Part shown: positions 1 to 5,937 of the stretch, piece by piece | How the letters are laid out: every line of letters begins with the position of its first letter | Numbering within the stretch: position 1 is the stretch's first letter | DNA from: an uncultured Collinsella sp. | GTDB taxonomy: Bacteria; Actinomycetota; Coriobacteriia; Coriobacteriales; Coriobacteriaceae | DNA: 8,229 nucleotides | NCBI GenBank assembly: GCA_900548255.1 | Contig: URKH01000078.1 | Location: 1-8,229 of the forward strand | Direction of reading: 5' to 3' | Notes under the pieces: model-generated | Database searches by the model: none | What the model saw: only the letters and a program-made list of their open reading frames with translations | Told to the model about the DNA's origin: nothing | Program-made: the position numbers and the translations under genes

Positions 1-940
1 GCGTCAGGCGCGTGACCATCACCATGAGCGGACGGTCGTCGCGAACCTCGAGCCCCAGCTCTTCCTGCAGCTTGGCCTTGCACACGGCCTTGCCGGAACG
101 GTCCTCGACGGTGTAGTTGGCGGCAATGCGCTTGTCGGTCGCCGGGTCAAAGCCCGCCACGTCAATGCCGTTCAAAATGCCCTGCAGCGCATAGGAGCGC
201 TCGCGCAGAACGCCGTCCAGGCCCTCGCCAAACTCGGGCGTCTGGATCTCGTTGGCATAGGTGGGGCTCACCGTGGTGATGGCATCGGCATAGCGCAGCG
301 CGCCCAGCATGTAGTTGATGCTGCAGGCATCGCAACGCAGCTGCGAGGCGGCCGCCGGAATATGCGCCACACCCAGAATGTCCTCCATCACGGTGTCGCT
401 GAACTGGCCCTGGAACGCCACGTTGTGGATCGAGAACACGGTCTTGACACGGTCGTACAGCGGCAGGCCCTGGTAGAACTCGCGCAAGAACACGGGCGCC
501 AGTGCCGTCTGCCAGTCATTGCAGTGGAGGATGTCACACTCAAAGCCGGCCGGCAGGTGCTGCAGGCTCTCGGTGATGGCCTTGGAGAAGAACGCAAAGC
601 GCTCGCCGTCATCAAAGAAGCCGTACGGATAGTCGCGCGCAAAGTAGCGCTCGTTGTCGATGAACATATAGGTGACGCCGTCGTGCTCGAGCTTCTCGAG
701 CCCGCAGTACTCATTGCGCCAGCCAAGGCTCACGTAAAAATCGGAGAAGTGCTCCATCTGTGCCTTGTACTCATCCTTGATGGTGGCGTACTTGGGCACC
801 ATCACGATAACTTCGGCGCCGGCGCGCACTAGCGCCGCAGGCAGCGAACCTGCCACGTCACCCAGGCCACCGGTCTTTACAAACGGTGCGCACTCGGCCG
901 AGGCAAACACGATCTGCATCTTTTTGCTGGAATCAGCCAT
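1..940 (-). CDS. glgA: Glycogen synthase (ADP-glucose dependent, GT5), partial: C-terminus beyond window
   Basis: Transfers glucose from ADP-glucose to the non-reducing end of an alpha-1,4-glucan, the elongation step of cytoplasmic glycogen synthesis. The reading frame is open from an ATG at 940 to the window edge (313 codons), so about a third of a usual ~480-residue protein is missing. Family marks seen: the KTGGL ADP-glucose loop (residues 22-26) followed by GDVAGSLPAAL; HCNDWQTALAP (139-149); SIHNVAFQG with the likely catalytic His172; TTVSPTYANEIQTPEFG (222-238); GILNGID (254-260); and VMVTRLT at the cut, which opens the C-terminal Rossmann domain. The start is chosen because GGGAGA lies 4 bases upstream. 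An in-frame ATG at 952 would add four residues but overlaps that ribosome site. glgA is last of the visible co-oriented genes, 90 bases after glgD. Identity is very secure; only completeness is unknown. Confidence 0.96.
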   Translation of the reverse strand, partial: MADSSKKMQIVFASAECAPFVKTGGLGDVAGSLPAALVRAGAEVIVMVPKYATIKDEYKAQMEHFSDFYVSLGWRNEYCGLEKLEHDGVTYMFIDNERYFARDYPYGFFDDGERFAFFSKAITESLQHLPAGFECDILHCNDWQTALAPVFLREFYQGLPLYDRVKTVFSIHNVAFQGQFSDTVMEDILGVAHIPAAASQLRCDACSINYMLGALRYADAITTVSPTYANEIQTPEFGEGLDGVLRERSYALQGILNGIDVAGFDPATDKRIAANYTVEDRSGKAVCKAKLQEELGLEVRDDRPLMVMVTRLT

Positions 941-944
941 ATTG

Positions 945-950
945 TCTCCC
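945..950 (-). promoter_or_regulatory. Ribosome binding site of glgA
   Basis: On the minus strand GGGAGA is followed by CAAT and then ATG. It decides between the ATG at 940 and an in-frame ATG at 952 that would destroy the spacing. Confidence 0.6.
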
Positions 951-963
951 ATGTTGCAATTCG

Positions 964-999
964 AGAATAGCCGCCTGGCGCTAACCGGGCGGCTATTCT
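964..999 (-). other. 12-bp perfect inverted repeat (hairpin) between glgD and glgA
   Basis: Bases 964-975 (agaatagccgcc) are the exact reverse complement of 988-999. The 12 intervening bases can add two more pairs after one mismatch, leaving a 6-base loop. The stem ends 13 bases before the glgA ribosome site and starts 31 bases after the glgD stop. On the transcribed strand it is followed by CGAATTGC and has no U-tract, so a classical intrinsic terminator is unlikely. An RNA processing or stability element, a leaky terminator or a 5' leader element of glgA are the alternatives. The structure is certain as sequence; its role is inferred. Confidence 0.65.
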
Positions 1000-1001
1000 A
1001 C

Positions 1002-1028
1002 ATGTTACGAGCGATGTTGCGGTGCCAA
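1002..1028 (-). promoter_or_regulatory. Weak candidate promoter for glgA
   Basis: Directly after the glgD stop, the minus strand has TTGGCA (1028-1023, five of six bases of the sigma-70 -35 consensus). TAACAT (1007-1002) follows at a short 15-base spacing. A better -10 match, TAGAAT at 1000-995, lies 22 bases away, too far for the same -35. If used, transcription would begin just at the hairpin before glgA. Single-sequence promoter matches of this kind are often chance. Confidence 0.2.
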
Positions 1029-1030
1029 CG

Positions 1031-2158
1031 TTAACGTACGATGGTGGTATCGGAAGTTAACGGAGCCTTGCCCAGCACCAGGATGTTCTCGGGCGTGCCG
1101 CGAAGCTCGGTGTTGGTGGGGACCACGTTGTTCTTGTCCAGGATGGCGTTCTCGACGCGTGCGCCGCTCTTGATGATGCAGCTCTGGTTGATGATCGAGT
1201 TGGTCACCGAAGCTCCTTCCTCGACCACGACGCCGCGTGACAGGATTGAGTTGCGCACGGTGCCCTTGATGATGCAGCCGGCCGAGATGATCGAGTTGCA
1301 CGCGTGGCTGCCGGTCGCATAGCGCGAAGGCGGCACGTCGTGAGCCTTGGTCAGAATCGGGCGCTCGGGGTCAAAGAGCTGGTCGGCCACGGTCTGGTCG
1401 AGCAGGTCCATGCTGCGGCGATACAGCGACTTCTCGCTAAACACGCCCACGACCTCGCCCTTGTACTCGTAGCTGCACACGTCGATGTTGCCAAAGTCGC
1501 CCTGGAGTGCCTCGAGCAGGTCCAGATAGTCGGCGGCCTGGTAGTGGTCGATGATCTCGAGCAGCGTCTCGCGGTTGACGATGCAGCAGTCCATGGACGC
1601 GTTGTCACCGTACACGACGCCGGCGCTCACGCCCGTCAGGCGGCCGTTCTCGTTAATCTCGAGCTTGGTCTCGTCATCAACATTGCGCGTGGCCTTGCAG
1701 TACACCACGGTCATCTGGGCGCCAGAGTTCTCGTGCGCCTCAATGATGGTGTTGAGGTCCATGTTAAAGATGATGTTGGTGCCCATCATCACGACATAGG
1801 GCTTCTCCGAGCGCTGGAACAGCGTCTTGTTGGAGATGATGTCGCGCAGCAGGAAGCGCATGCCGCCCTTGGTGGTGCCATACGCGTTGCCGGGGACCAT
1901 GAACAGGCCGCCCTTCTTGCGGTCAAGGCCCCAGTCCTTGCCCGAGCCCACGTGGTCGATCAGCGAGCGGTAGTTGCCCGGCATGACGACTCCAACGGTC
2001 TTGATGCCGGCATTCATCATGTTGGACAGCGGAAAGTCGATCAGGCGGTAGCGGCCCAAAAACGGAACGGACGCGATGGGGCGGTCCTTGAGCAGGACAC
2101 TGCCGTAGGACGAAGAGTAGTTAGCGGTGATATAACCGATGGCCTTGCGATTGATCAT
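1031..2158 (-). CDS. glgD: GlgD, non-catalytic ADP-glucose pyrophosphorylase-like regulatory subunit
   Basis: A paralogue of GlgC, 375 residues from the chosen start. It keeps the fold marks, VPFLGRYRLIDFPLSN (31-46), and the C-terminal left-handed beta-helix repeats (about 285-345: NSIISAGCIIKGTVRNSILSRG and on). The catalytic signatures are lost. The GGxGxRL nucleotide loop is replaced by ITANYSSSYG, the SGDH motif reads GTNI so that GlgC Asp128 aligns with Asn128, and the FTEKP sugar-phosphate motif is absent. In Firmicutes, GlgD is known to assemble with GlgC and alter its activity; the same role is inferred here. The frame continues upstream to an ATG at 2197, which would overlap glgC by 35 bases. 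I prefer ATG 2158 because MINRKAIGYI fits the family N-terminus and AAGGGGG lies 9 bases upstream. Only 4 bases separate it from the glgC stop, so the two are almost certainly co-translated. Confidence 0.94.
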   Translation of the reverse strand: MINRKAIGYITANYSSSYGSVLLKDRPIASVPFLGRYRLIDFPLSNMMNAGIKTVGVVMPGNYRSLIDHVGSGKDWGLDRKKGGLFMVPGNAYGTTKGGMRFLLRDIISNKTLFQRSEKPYVVMMGTNIIFNMDLNTIIEAHENSGAQMTVVYCKATRNVDDETKLEINENGRLTGVSAGVVYGDNASMDCCIVNRETLLEIIDHYQAADYLDLLEALQGDFGNIDVCSYEYKGEVVGVFSEKSLYRRSMDLLDQTVADQLFDPERPILTKAHDVPPSRYATGSHACNSIISAGCIIKGTVRNSILSRGVVVEEGASVTNSIINQSCIIKSGARVENAILDKNNVVPTNTELRGTPENILVLGKAPLTSDTTIVR

Positions 2159-2162
2159 CGGA

Positions 2163-3311
2163 TCATTCCCCCTTCCCGATAACGACGTCATTTCCAACGA
2201 CGGCCGTATCCTTGGTGGTATCGACAGAGCCGAGCTTCACGCCCTCTTCGACCGTGGAGTTCTCGCCCAAAATAGCGCGGCAGATGTGCGCGCCGCTCTT
2301 AACGTGCGCACCCGGCAGCAGCACGGAGTCCTCGACCACGGCGCGCTCCTCGATGATGACATCGGTCGAAAGGATCGAGTGGCGAGCGGTGCCGTAGATC
2401 TTGCAGCCGTTGGAGACTAGGCAGTCGTCCAGACGGCCGTCCGGGCCAATGTAGTGCGGCGGACGCGTGGTGATGTTGGACATGATGGGGAAGTTCTTGT
2501 CGAACAGATCGAACTCGGGGTTGTTACCCAGCAGGTCCATCGAGGTCTCATGGAAGCTGGCGATGGTGCCGACGTCCTTCCAGAAGCCGTGGAACTCGTA
2601 GCTGTACAGGCGCTTGTTCTCACCGAGCAGCTTGGGGATGATGTCCTTGCCAAAGTCGTGGCTCGAGCGCTGGTCCAGAGCGTCCTCCTCGAGCGCCTCG
2701 ATAAGCACGTCGGCCGAGAAGATGTAGATGCCCATGGACGCGAGGTTCGAATCGGGCTTCTCGGGCTTCTCGGTGAACTTGGTGATGCGGCCGTCTTCGG
2801 GGTCGGTGGTCAGGATGCCAAAGCGGCTGGCCTCCTCCCACGGCACGGGCATAACGCTCACCGTGAGGTCGGCGTTGTTCTCAATGTGCGTCTTGAGCAT
2901 CTTGCGGTAGTCCATGCGATACAGGTGATCGCCCGAAAGAATCAGGACGTACTTGGGGTCGTTGGCCTTGATGTAGTCGAGGTTCTGCGTAATGGCGTCG
3001 GCCGTGCCCGCATACCAGGCGCCGCCGGTCTGCGTCTCGTACGGCGGCAGGATCGACACGCCGCCGTCGCGGCTGTCCAGATCCCACGCCTCGCCGGAGC
3101 CCACGTAGGCATGCAGCAGGTAGGGACGGTACTGCGTCAGAACGCCCACCGTGTCGATGCCCGAGTTGGAGCAGTTGGACAGCGAAAAGTCGATAATGCG
3201 GAACTTGCCACCAAAGCTAACCGCCGGCTTGGCGATCTTTTGGGTGAGTGCCCCCAATCGGCTGCCCTGTCCTCCTGCGAGGAGCATCGCGATGCATTCT
3301 TTCTTACTCAT
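2163..3311 (-). CDS. glgC: Glucose-1-phosphate adenylyltransferase (ADP-glucose pyrophosphorylase)
   Basis: Makes ADP-glucose and pyrophosphate from ATP and glucose 1-phosphate, the committed and usually allosterically controlled step of glycogen synthesis. It has 382 residues, normal for the bacterial family (about 380-430). Seen in order: nucleotide loop LLAGGQGSRLGALT (10-23), KPAVSFGGKFRIIDFSLSN (28-46), WYAGTADAI (99-107), the metal/catalytic SGDHLYRMDY (126-135, Asp128), sugar-phosphate motif FTEKPEKP (179-186, Lys182), and a C-terminal beta-helix from about 290. All catalytic marks are intact, in contrast to the adjacent GlgD. ATG 3311 has AAGGAG at 3323-3318, six bases upstream. It follows glgP after 106 bases and is tightly linked to glgD. 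It is probably the catalytic partner in a GlgC-GlgD hetero-oligomer; that assembly is inferred from the gene pair. Confidence 0.97.
   Translation of the reverse strand: MSKKECIAMLLAGGQGSRLGALTQKIAKPAVSFGGKFRIIDFSLSNCSNSGIDTVGVLTQYRPYLLHAYVGSGEAWDLDSRDGGVSILPPYETQTGGAWYAGTADAITQNLDYIKANDPKYVLILSGDHLYRMDYRKMLKTHIENNADLTVSVMPVPWEEASRFGILTTDPEDGRITKFTEKPEKPDSNLASMGIYIFSADVLIEALEEDALDQRSSHDFGKDIIPKLLGENKRLYSYEFHGFWKDVGTIASFHETSMDLLGNNPEFDLFDKNFPIMSNITTRPPHYIGPDGRLDDCLVSNGCKIYGTARHSILSTDVIIEERAVVEDSVLLPGAHVKSGAHICRAILGENSTVEEGVKLGSVDTTKDTAVVGNDVVIGKGE
2168..2174 (-). promoter_or_regulatory. Ribosome binding site of glgD inside the glgC 3' end
   Basis: AAGGGGG on the minus strand lies within the last codons of glgC, 9 bases before ATG 2158. 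It supports the shorter glgD start and translational coupling to glgC. Confidence 0.55.
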
Positions 3312-3330
3312 CGATTTCTCCTTCTGTCAT
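3304..3330 (-). other. Possible 8-codon leader ORF overlapping the glgC start
   Basis: ATG at 3330 opens an ORF of eight codons (MTEGEIDE) ending in TAA at 3306-3304, so it overlaps the first codons of glgC by 8 bases in another frame. It has its own AGGA six bases upstream (3340-3337). The segment AGGA-6 or 7 bases-ATCGATGA-like occurs twice, once for this ORF and once for glgC, as if the start region were duplicated. Translation could couple ribosomes onto glgC. There is no evidence beyond layout, and chance is quite possible. Confidence 0.25.
3318..3323 (-). promoter_or_regulatory. Ribosome binding site of glgC
   Basis: AAGGAG on the minus strand, six bases before ATG 3311. This is a near-consensus site and the strongest in the window. 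Confidence 0.7.
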
Positions 3331-3351
3331 CGATGTTCCTAAACCCAATAG

Positions 3352-3382
3352 CGACGGGCGCGGCGCTCGGTCGCGCCCGTCG
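3352..3382 (-). other. 11-bp GC-rich hairpin between glgP and glgC
   Basis: Bases 3352-3362 (cgacgggcgcg) are the exact reverse complement of 3372-3382, with a 9-base loop. The stem begins 35 bases after the glgP stop and ends 40 bases before the glgC start. On the transcribed strand it is followed by CTATTGGGTTT, a poor U-tract. It may therefore be a weak or partial terminator lowering glgCD relative to glgP, or a 3'-end protecting / processing stem. The pairing is plain in the sequence; the function is inferred. Confidence 0.65.
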
Positions 3383-3417
3383 AGTAATGCCGCGCGGCAA
3401 AGGGAGCTCGCGCGCCT

Positions 3418-5844
3418 TTACGCGTGCCAGATCTCGTCGCGGTACTCGCGAATGGTGCGGTCGCTCGAGAACCAGCCCGAGGAGGCAGTGTTGAGCAGCG
3501 CCTTGCGGTTCCAAGTCTCCTGGTCGCCGTAGCTGCCGGTGAGCTTTTCCCATGCATCCACGTAGCTGCGGAAGTCGGCCATGACCAGGTCGGGGTCGTT
3601 GTTGTTCATGAGCTCGTTGTAGATGCTCTCGAAGTTGCCCGAAAGACCCGCAAAGGTGTTGTCCTTGAGCTCGTCCATCACGCGGCCCAGACGCTCGCGA
3701 TCGTTATTGAGCGTATCCCAAGCAAAGTAGCTGTTCGACGCCCAGAGCTGCTCGACCTCGGGGGCGGTCAGGCCAAAGATGGCCTCGTTCTCGCGGCCGG
3801 CCAGGTCGGCGATCTCGATGTTGGCGCCGTCGAGAGTGCCCAACGTAATGGCGCCGTTCATCATGAGCTTCATGTTGGACGTGCCCGAGGCCTCCTTGCC
3901 GGCCGTGGAGATCTGCTCCGAGATCTCGGCGGCGGGGTAGATGAGCTGGGCGTTGCTCACGCGGAAGTTGGGGATGAAGCAGACCTTCATGACCTCGTTG
4001 ACGCGGGCGTCGTTATTGATGACGTCGGCCACGGAGTTAATGAGGCGGATGGTCTCCTTGGCGAAGGTGTAGCTCGAGGCGGCCTTGCCGCTAAAGATGA
4101 AGGTCGTCGGCGTCACGTGGAAGTTAGGATCGGCGATGCGACGGTTGTAGATGTCCATCACCTTCATGATGTTCATGAGCTGGCGCTTATAGGCGTGGAA
4201 GCGCTTTACCTGGACATCGAAGACGGTGTTGGGGTCGATAACCAGACCGGTCTCGGCCTTGACGTAGGCGGCCAGACGCTCCTTGTTGGCGCGCTTGGAG
4301 GCACCCACGGCCTTCAGGAACTCAGTGTCGTCCTTAAACTCCTTGAGTTTCTCAAGCTCAAAGGCGTCTTTGAGCCAGCCATCGCCAATGGCCTCGGTCA
4401 CGAGCCTGGCGTAGGTGGGGTTGGCCTCGGCAAAGAAGCGACGGTGCGAGATGCCGTTGGTCTTGTTGTTAAACTTCTCGGGCGTCAGGGCATAGAAGTC
4501 CTTGAGCACGATGTTCTTGATGATGTCGGAATGGATCTTGGCCACGCCGTTGACGCTGTGGCTGCAGATCACAGACAGGTTGGCCATGCGAATCTCGCCG
4601 TCCCACAGGATGGCGGTCTGGCGCAGACGCTCCTGCCAGCCCTCCTTCGTGGTGTCGAACGACTCGTGCCAACGACGGCTGATCTCGTCGATGATCTGGT
4701 ACACGCGGGGGAGGAGCTTGGAGAACGTGCCGATAGGCCACTTCTCCAAGGCCTCGGGCAGGATGGTGTGGTTGGTGTAGCTCACGACCTGCGTCACGAT
4801 GTTCCAGGCGTCATCCCACTCAAGCTTCTTCTCGTCGATGAGGATACGCATGAGCTCGGGGCCGCACATGGCAGGGTGCGTGTCGTTGGTGTGGATGGCC
4901 ACAAACTGCGGCAGCAGCTCCCAGTTCTCGCCGTGCTCCTTCTCAAAGGTGTCGAGCAGGCTGTAGATGCCGGCCGAGACAAACAGGTACTCCTGCTTCA
5001 GGCGCAGCAGACGGCCGTGCTCGCCGGCGTCGTTGGGGTAGAGGATGGCGCTAATGGCTTCGGCCTCGGCGCGCTCGGCATCGGCCAGGGCGTAGTCGCC
5101 GCGGTTGAAGGCCTCCAGATCGAAGTGCTCCACGACCGGCTCGGCAGCCCAGACGCGCAGCTTGTTGACGGTCTCGCCGGCATAGCCCACCACGGGGATG
5201 TCATAAGGAACGGCCAGGATATCCTGCGTGTCCACCGTGCGGTAGAACGTGCGGCCGTTCTCCTCAAAGCCCTCAACATGGCCACCAAACTTAATGGTCA
5301 CGGCCTTGTCCTGACGGCGGACCTCCCAGGGATAGCCATGGGTGAGCCACTCGTCGGTGGTCTCGACCTGGCTGCCGTTGACGATCTCCTGCTTAAACAG
5401 GCCGTAGCGGTAGCGCATGCCGTTGCCATAGCCGGCGATGCCCTCGGCTGCCATGGAATCCAAGAAGCATGCGGCCAGACGGCCCAGGCCGCCGTTGCCC
5501 AGAGCCGGATCGGGCTCCTGGTTCTCGATGACGGACAGGTCGAAGCCCATGTCGTCGAGCGCCTCGGCGACCATGTCGCGCACGCCAAAGTTGAGCAGGT
5601 AGTTGTCGAGCAGGCGGCCGATCAAAAACTCGATCGAGAAGTAGTACACGCGCTTCTTGCCCTCGGCGGTGACGCGGGCGTCACTCTTGGTGGCAACGGT
5701 GCGCGCCTTCTCGGCCACGAGCTTGGCTAGGGCGTTAAAGCGGTCGAGGTCACTGGCGGCCTCGACGCTCTTGCCGCTAATGCTCATGACGGCATCGCGA
5801 TAGAGCTCGGTAAACTCCTGCTTGTTGTCGAAGATCTTATTCAT
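3418..5844 (-). CDS. glgP: Glycogen/alpha-glucan phosphorylase (GT35)
   Basis: Releases glucose 1-phosphate from the non-reducing ends of alpha-1,4-glucan using phosphate and pyridoxal phosphate. It is a cytoplasmic, catabolic enzyme. Its 808 residues match the bacterial family (about 800-830), with no truncation. Visible marks: RVYYFSIEFLIGRLL (65-79), NQEPDPALGNGGLGRLAACF (108-127), AIHTNDTHPA (316-325), NNKTNGISHRRF (459-470), VQVKRFHAYKRQLMN (545-559), and the cofactor site EASGTSNMK (651-659), in which Lys659 is the expected pyridoxal phosphate lysine, followed by LDGANIEI. ATG 5844 is chosen because MNKIFDNKQEF begins the family's N-terminal helix region and GGGGGAAGGA lies just upstream. 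It sits between glgB and glgC, so degradation is embedded in the biosynthetic cluster. A palindromic site and a possible leader hairpin precede it and may regulate it. Whether the natural substrate is glycogen or maltodextrin cannot be told from sequence; context favours glycogen. Confidence 0.97.
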   Translation of the reverse strand: MNKIFDNKQEFTELYRDAVMSISGKSVEAASDLDRFNALAKLVAEKARTVATKSDARVTAEGKKRVYYFSIEFLIGRLLDNYLLNFGVRDMVAEALDDMGFDLSVIENQEPDPALGNGGLGRLAACFLDSMAAEGIAGYGNGMRYRYGLFKQEIVNGSQVETTDEWLTHGYPWEVRRQDKAVTIKFGGHVEGFEENGRTFYRTVDTQDILAVPYDIPVVGYAGETVNKLRVWAAEPVVEHFDLEAFNRGDYALADAERAEAEAISAILYPNDAGEHGRLLRLKQEYLFVSAGIYSLLDTFEKEHGENWELLPQFVAIHTNDTHPAMCGPELMRILIDEKKLEWDDAWNIVTQVVSYTNHTILPEALEKWPIGTFSKLLPRVYQIIDEISRRWHESFDTTKEGWQERLRQTAILWDGEIRMANLSVICSHSVNGVAKIHSDIIKNIVLKDFYALTPEKFNNKTNGISHRRFFAEANPTYARLVTEAIGDGWLKDAFELEKLKEFKDDTEFLKAVGASKRANKERLAAYVKAETGLVIDPNTVFDVQVKRFHAYKRQLMNIMKVMDIYNRRIADPNFHVTPTTFIFSGKAASSYTFAKETIRLINSVADVINNDARVNEVMKVCFIPNFRVSNAQLIYPAAEISEQISTAGKEASGTSNMKLMMNGAITLGTLDGANIEIADLAGRENEAIFGLTAPEVEQLWASNSYFAWDTLNNDRERLGRVMDELKDNTFAGLSGNFESIYNELMNNNDPDLVMADFRSYVDAWEKLTGSYGDQETWNRKALLNTASSGWFSSDRTIREYRDEIWHA

Positions 5845-5845
5845 A

Positions 5846-5879
5846 CGTTCCTTCCCCCGGGGATGTTTCTCCCGGAACG
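5846..5879 (-). promoter_or_regulatory. glgP leader: possible hairpin covering its ribosome site
   Basis: On the minus strand CGTTCC (5879-5874) can pair with GGAACG (5851-5846). Directly inside, GGGA (5873-5870) can pair with TCCC (5863-5860) around GAAACA. The downstream arm overlaps the AAGGAA of the glgP ribosome site, so the fold could hide it. An 8-base bulge remains on one side, so stability is moderate at best. Confidence 0.3.
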
Positions 5880-5891
5880 GTTATGACTTGT

Positions 5892-5897
5892 ATCCTA
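5892..5897 (-). promoter_or_regulatory. Candidate -10 box of a glgP promoter
   Basis: TAGGAT on the minus strand, about 48 bases before the glgP start. No good TTGACA lies at 16-18 bases; that position is occupied by TAATTA and the edge of the palindrome at 5918-5929. The site would make the palindrome overlap the -35 region, as expected for a repressor or activator site, but the promoter itself is weakly supported. Confidence 0.25.
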
Positions 5898-5917
5898 CGC
5901 CTCGTCGGGGCGGGTAA

Positions 5918-5929
5918 TTACAGCTGTAA
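5918..5929. promoter_or_regulatory. Perfect 12-base palindrome, candidate operator upstream of glgP
   Basis: TTACAGCTGTAA reads identically on both strands and lies 8 bases after the glgB stop and 73 bases before the glgP start. Its core fits TACAnnTGTA, the known core of CopY/BlaI-family operators, though many dimeric regulators use similar sites. It is one of few AT-rich patches in this GC-rich window. The palindrome is a fact; the regulator and the role are inference. Confidence 0.5.
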
Positions 5930-5937
5930 CGGTTTTG

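Noticed and set aside
388..726. Minus-strand 112-codon frame inside glgA
   Set aside because: Out of frame with glgA, serine/arginine/threonine-rich shadow product; glgA's conserved motifs occupy the same stretch.
2159..2197. Longer glgD start at 2197 (13 extra residues)
   Set aside because: It would overlap glgC by 35 bases, and the extra residues (MEMTSLSGRGNDP) do not resemble the family. The start at 2158 has a ribosome site at suitable distance.
3424..5730. 768-codon open frame on the plus strand opposite glgP
   Set aside because: It shares codon boundaries with glgP, so it stays open simply because the sense gene avoids TTA, CTA and TCA codons in this GC-rich genome. Its product is a low-information run of V, L, H, D and G with no family motif, while glgP is beyond doubt.
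5855..5862. CCCCGGGG palindrome before glgP
   Set aside because: Only 8 bases of pure GC in a GC-rich region overlapping the ribosome site; expected by chance.
5898..5912. CGCC...GGCG stem after glgB as a terminator
   Set aside because: Only about four base pairs with no U-tract; too weak to call.
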